Source: Botryococcus braunii (Eukaryota; Chlorophyta; Trebouxiophyceae). Taken from it: 12,500 bases of DNA. The translations under genes were made by a program, and so were the position numbers. The DNA lies in the NCBI GenBank assembly GCA_002005505.1, contig KV908385.1, positions 117,501-130,000 of the forward strand, given 5' to 3'. Shown here piece by piece: positions 9,186 through 12,500 of the stretch (its first letter is position 1; every line of letters starts with the position of its first letter). Under the pieces are notes generated by a model. It saw nothing but the letters and a program-made list of their open reading frames with translations, ran no database searches and had not been told where the DNA came from.

Positions 9186-11343
9186 TCAAACTCGCATGTA
9201 CAAAAGAAGATAGGCCTGACACTTTGCGACAGCTTCCTCTGTCACACGTGCAACCAAAGTGTCACTTGCGCGATACCAAGAAACTGGTTCTGGCCCCTTC
9301 TTGGCACGAACCTTCTCCCAATACACCTGCGGACGACTTCCATCCCCTGTAGAAACAGCATGGCCGACAGACTGACTGGGATCCTCCTGCCGATGCGGTG
9401 CCTCCCCTGAACTACCTGTTGGATCTTTGCGGTTCTGCAATGCACCATTGTGACTACTGCAAACGGACTCACCTTGGTTAGATGAAGATGATGGTGAGTT
9501 CGCACACAAAGACCCGGCAACCTTGCTAGAAGTTTCAGGTGGGCTCTCTTCATCTTCTAAAAGCTCCTCCCAACTGCGTTCAACGATGGCAGGCGGTATG
9601 ATGGTGTCAGCGCTCTTCGCAGGGGACTTCACCCCAGGAGCAGCATCCATTGCCTCATCATGGCGACTGACTTCAACAGCAATTTCAGCACCACCAACGC
9701 TTTGCCGATCTCTTGCCTCTTGCTGCATGCAAAAAAAAAAAAAGAAATATTAAGGATGTTTATATGATGATTGCAATAATAGCTTTATAACAACATGAAA
9801 ATCATCCCTGGCATGAAAACTCATTTGGGGAATGAGACATAACAATGCTGATTGACAGGGCAACAAAATCAACGTACCATCGATTGGCCTGAATCGCACA
9901 GCAGTCCCCGCTGGATGTACGCAACGTAGTGGCCACCATTCAATTGCCCTTGATGCTCAACCACGCCTACCAGTACATACCGAGCTTCACGGGAGTCCTG
10001 GCCCTTCACCCCCAGATGTACTCCTTAACAATATGTAGGACAGCACTGAAAGGAGAATTGCTTTGATACTCAATGTTGGTACAAGCACCTTTATAGGGAT
10101 AATCCCTTTCACCAGGATGTGGCCACATGTACATGAAACAAAACAAAAACACTGAAACGTAGACAGCTCGACGTCCAGGGCAGTTCTTTGGTTCGCTACG
10201 GATCTGAATGAGGGCACACATCTGAATGAGGCAACACAATAACAGCAGACTACCTGTAAGTCCTTTTTAGCAAGTAGGCCATTTCTGTCCACATTGACGC
10301 TCACAGTCCCTTTTAGTCCTCCATATACTCCAGATACTAAGTACCACATCTTCCACCCCATGAAAACAAAAGTGAGGTACGTCGTGCCCACCTTTGCATC
10401 AGTATACTTGGTAATGTCCAGGTCGAATGGAAAGGGAACATGAGCATTTATCTTTTGAATGCTGCCTTTGGATGTGCGCGCAAATCTTTTCAGATGGAGT
10501 ACCAGCAGTGTTGGCGCCCTGCTCAGGTTGCAAGACAGAAGCTGAGGGATAAGTTCCACAAATCCACACCCAAACCCCCCCCCCGCCCCTTCCAAAAAAA
10601 AAAAAAAAAAAAGGAAAAAAAAAAAAAAAAAAGGGGGGGGACACCAGATCCAAAAAAACGTGGACACCAACTTCAATGCGTCCATCCAAGAGCCATCCGC
10701 ACGACGACTATGATCGTTTCATCCGAACTGCAGCGGCATCAAAGAGGAAATCACCTGTGTATTTGGTACCTCCGATGTGCTTTGCTCTCTACCACTTTCT
10801 TCTCCTTAGGCTCCTTTGAAACACACTGTGAACGTACCAGCCCAGTGCTTTCAGCAGACACACGTTTGTCTCTCTCAATGTCAAGTTTTTCAGGTACTGC
10901 CAAGTTCATTTTTGTTAAGTCTACGAAGCTATCACTTTCACCCAAGGCTGAGTTGTGGACCCCACCAGTGGACGAACACCCATGTATGCTTTCTACAACT
11001 TTGTCCCCAACAGTTGATGGATTTATTTCATCATCAACCCTTGAATTCAAGCTGTCATTTGTGTGGCTGCCCTCATGCCTCTGATCGAGATCCTGGTCCA
11101 AGCTTGTAGCTTGAGCTACAGATGTAACATCCAAGTGGTCCAGACTATCATCTTCGACAGATGGTGGAAAGAAGTCCTGGAACGGATCTGAATCGCTCTG
11201 GGACTCATTCGCAGACTCACAAGAGTCGCTTGATGACCCCTCAAGGCTATCGCCTGTGGCAAGACGATCGACATGCCATGGGGGTGGATTCTCATCCTCT
11301 GTTAGGGTTGGAGGTGTGCTATGGTCAGGATATTTCCATACAC
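9186..11343 (-). CDS. Ubiquitin-specific protease, C-terminal part, four exons (USP16/45 or plant UBP1/2-like)
   Basis: Exons in coding order: A 11343-10755 (5' limit uncertain), B 10518-10392, C 10003-9878 and D 9722-9186, ending in TGA. A-B joins in phase 2, making an Arg codon; B-C and C-D join in phase 0. This gives about 458 residues. USP enzymes are cysteine proteases that remove ubiquitin from proteins. Exon A is a Ser/Asp-rich linker ending in RRYQIH. Exon B has APTLLVLHLKRF (10517-10482), the USP core strand block. Exon C has YVLVGVVEHQG and GGHYVAYIQ; the catalytic His codon is 9931-9929. Exon D ends with SWYRASDTLVARVTEE and QAYLLLYMRV, supplying the third catalytic position (Asp codon 9263-9261). 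The Cys box (NxGNTCxxN) is not in the readable exons, so it must lie upstream or be absent. About 140 residues separate the His box from WYRASD, far more than in human USP16. Donors are GTGATT, GTGGGC and GTACGT. The exon C acceptor is the least certain: GTGAAG|GGC is chosen, and GGCCAG|GAC six bases later also keeps the frame. Confidence 0.83.
9723..9877 (-). other. Protease intron C-D (155 bp)
   Basis: Donor ATG|GTACGT at 9877 and acceptor TTTTTGCATGCAG|CAA at 9723. The run of 13 A on the plus strand (9731-9743) becomes a pure T tract just upstream of the acceptor, an ideal polypyrimidine tract. Both flanking exons are phase 0. Confidence 0.85.
10004..10391 (-). other. Protease intron B-C (388 bp)
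   Basis: The donor AAG|GTGGGC is clear. The intron is open in one frame for a long way, but its translation is unrelated to USPs, and the USP alignment needs it removed: DITKYTDAK continues as GQDSREARYVL. The acceptor region lacks a good pyrimidine tract. A better-looking CTCCTTTCAG near 10048 would place an in-frame TAA upstream of the histidine box, so it was not chosen. Confidence 0.65.
10519..10754 (-). other. Protease intron A-B (236 bp) with long homopolymer tracts
   Basis: Donor CACAG|GTGATT and acceptor AACCTGAGCAG|G; the split codon AG|G gives Arg. It contains the homopolymer block at 10569-10638. An alternative acceptor, TTATCCCTCAG, at about 10546 is possible. Confidence 0.7.
10569..10638 (-). 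repeat. C-run, two A-runs, G-run (low-complexity block)
   Basis: On the plus strand: about 11 C, a CG/CCCC stretch, CTTCC, about 19 A, GG, about 18 A, then 8 G. On the gene's sense strand it reads C-run, T-runs, G-run. Such tracts are error-prone in sequencing and assembly, so exact lengths are unreliable. Confidence 0.95.
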
Positions 11344-11402
11344 CTGCAGGCAACCACTTACTTCCTCTCAGAGAGTGCGACAGCGCCCTACAGATCCATC
11401 AC

Positions 11403-12402
11403 CTTGCACAAATGCGTTCCTGCAACACGTGTCCGCATGGATTACAATGCAGTATGCCAGATAAGGTTGCCACACCATTCTCATTATCAAGACAGTGCAC
11501 CATCCACTTGTTCGGATGGATTGGGTCAGGAAGCAAATTTATGTTGCTGCCCTGCAGTCTATGCAAGACATCAAGGCCGAAAGTGTCTGCCATATCCACA
11601 ACGAAATCTATAAGAAGTGTTGCCTTCAAAAGCACCATTTCCTGCTCAGCCTCATCATCAGGATCCTGCAATACAAAGCTCTGTCATTTCCTGATCTCCT
11701 TTGTCCTGTCATCAGACGACCTCAAAAAGCTTCCAAAAAACAAACGGCTTGATTAAAAGAATGTGACCAAAACTTACAGAACTTATTGCAGCTCGCACAA
11801 GGAACAATTTGATGCCTTTATACAAATCCCACCTCTATTCGGCCTACGTCAACCATAGGAAGGACTGGCAAATCTACTCTTTGCCAGTCATTCTCGTTCT
11901 TCAACTCAAGAATAAGCTGATCCTGTTTCTGCTGGCCCTCACATGAAGTGATGCGATTTTTCTTCTTTCCACTGCCGAGGGGACTCAAGCAATAATTAGC
12001 TCGTTTGAGGGTTGCCTTCACGAGTATTTGAAGATTGTCGACTACCATAGCCCTGCCAAAGACAATCCCCATGTGATACTGGGCCATTAAACACATACTG
12101 CAGGTCATGGTACCAAAGTAATATCCAACTTGCTTTTCAACACACCTGCGAAAAAAGGCAAGACCCTCCATTGCTCGTCTAAAGTCTGTTGCCCTCTGCT
12201 CAGTACTTCCTCCAATGTACTTCACCTGTGGCTGCTGACCTGCACACAGACCATTCTCTTCTTTCAAAGGTCAATGTCACGCCCTTCTCCCTTAGGGATA
12301 CTCGAGTTCACCAGCCATGGCACACAGGCAAGTTCGGCACCAACCCTTGCTTCACCATGCACAGCACCTCTGGAAGACCTTTCCCATGTTCACCTCCCAA
12401 AA
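11403..12402 (-). CDS. Exon-like segments of unknown protein, possibly upstream part of the protease gene
   Basis: Segments in coding order: W 12402-12312, X 12145-11833 (or from about 12240 if the longer open frame is used) and Y 11665-11403. X to Y joins in phase 0 across GAG|GTGGGA and TTTGTATTGCAG|GAT. W to X joins in phase 2 across GCTG|GTGAAC and CCTTTTTTCGCAG|G. The translation has Cys pairs (TCSMC in X, CNPCGH in Y), a basic patch (GKKKNR) and an acidic start in Y (DPDDEAEQE). I recognise no family and no USP Cys box. Y ends at GCAAG|GTGATG (phase 2), whereas the acceptors before exon A (11343 or 11288) need phase 1, so the link to the protease is not proven. A donor within the last Cys codon of Y (ATT T|GTGCAA) would fit the 11343 acceptor. 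Its start lies beyond the window edge or is not visible. Confidence 0.42.
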
Positions 12403-12500
12403 CTATCTAGTCATGAACCGCAAGACAAAGGGAAACCCAGATTCAAAAGGCACACAGGTCAGCATGTGCATCGTTTGGATGAGGGGCGAAGCACCAAGAC

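Noticed and set aside
10440..11084. 214-codon plus-strand frame including a Lys-rich run
   Set aside because: It is antisense to protease exons A and B, and the Lys run is the poly(A) tract in the intron.
11355..11361. Consensus donor GTAAGT on the minus strand just before exon A
   Set aside because: All three frames leading to it from segment Y contain stops, so it cannot end that coding exon. It is probably chance.

Overview
This is nuclear DNA from a eukaryote. The window contains no bacterial-style operons. Reading frames are short and broken, but they join across GT...AG introns into proteins of recognisable eukaryotic families. Long CA and CA/GA microsatellites and homopolymer runs lie between and inside the genes. 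I cannot name the species. The ubiquitin protease resembles the USP16/USP45 and plant UBP1/UBP2 type, and a TTAGGGTTT-like motif occurs once, so a plant or streptophyte alga is a weak guess only.

Layout from left to right. Positions 1-694 are upstream DNA dominated by a ~180-bp CA/CG tract. Positions 695-3711 (+) carry a five-exon reticulon-family gene of 299 residues. All four of its introns are phase 1, and the total coding length divides exactly by three. Positions 3712-5646 hold no gene I can support, but do hold a 22-bp triple repeat directly after the reticulon stop and a CA/GA microsatellite. Positions 5647-6228 (+) carry a small two-exon coiled-coil protein of 169 residues that I cannot name. 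Positions 6229-9185 show no gene, but contain a 30-bp inverted repeat, a perfect 12-bp hairpin and a cluster of nested palindromes. Positions 9186-11343 (-) carry the C-terminal half of a ubiquitin-specific protease in four exons, with the LHLKRF block, the GGHY histidine box and the WYRASD box. Positions 11403-12402 (-) carry further exon-like segments of unknown identity, which are either the upstream part of the same gene or a separate gene.

The genes share no obvious pathway: the reticulon shapes endoplasmic reticulum membrane and the protease removes ubiquitin. I see no mobile element with coding capacity, no tRNA or rRNA, and no CRISPR array. All exon models are read by eye from splice consensus, phase matching and family resemblance. 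The strongest are the reticulon model and protease exons B, C and D. I did not find a clear new multi-gene system. The most unusual items are the extra membrane exon on the reticulon, the triplicated splice-donor region after its second exon, the unusual protease insertion, and the palindrome cluster at 8055-8142.
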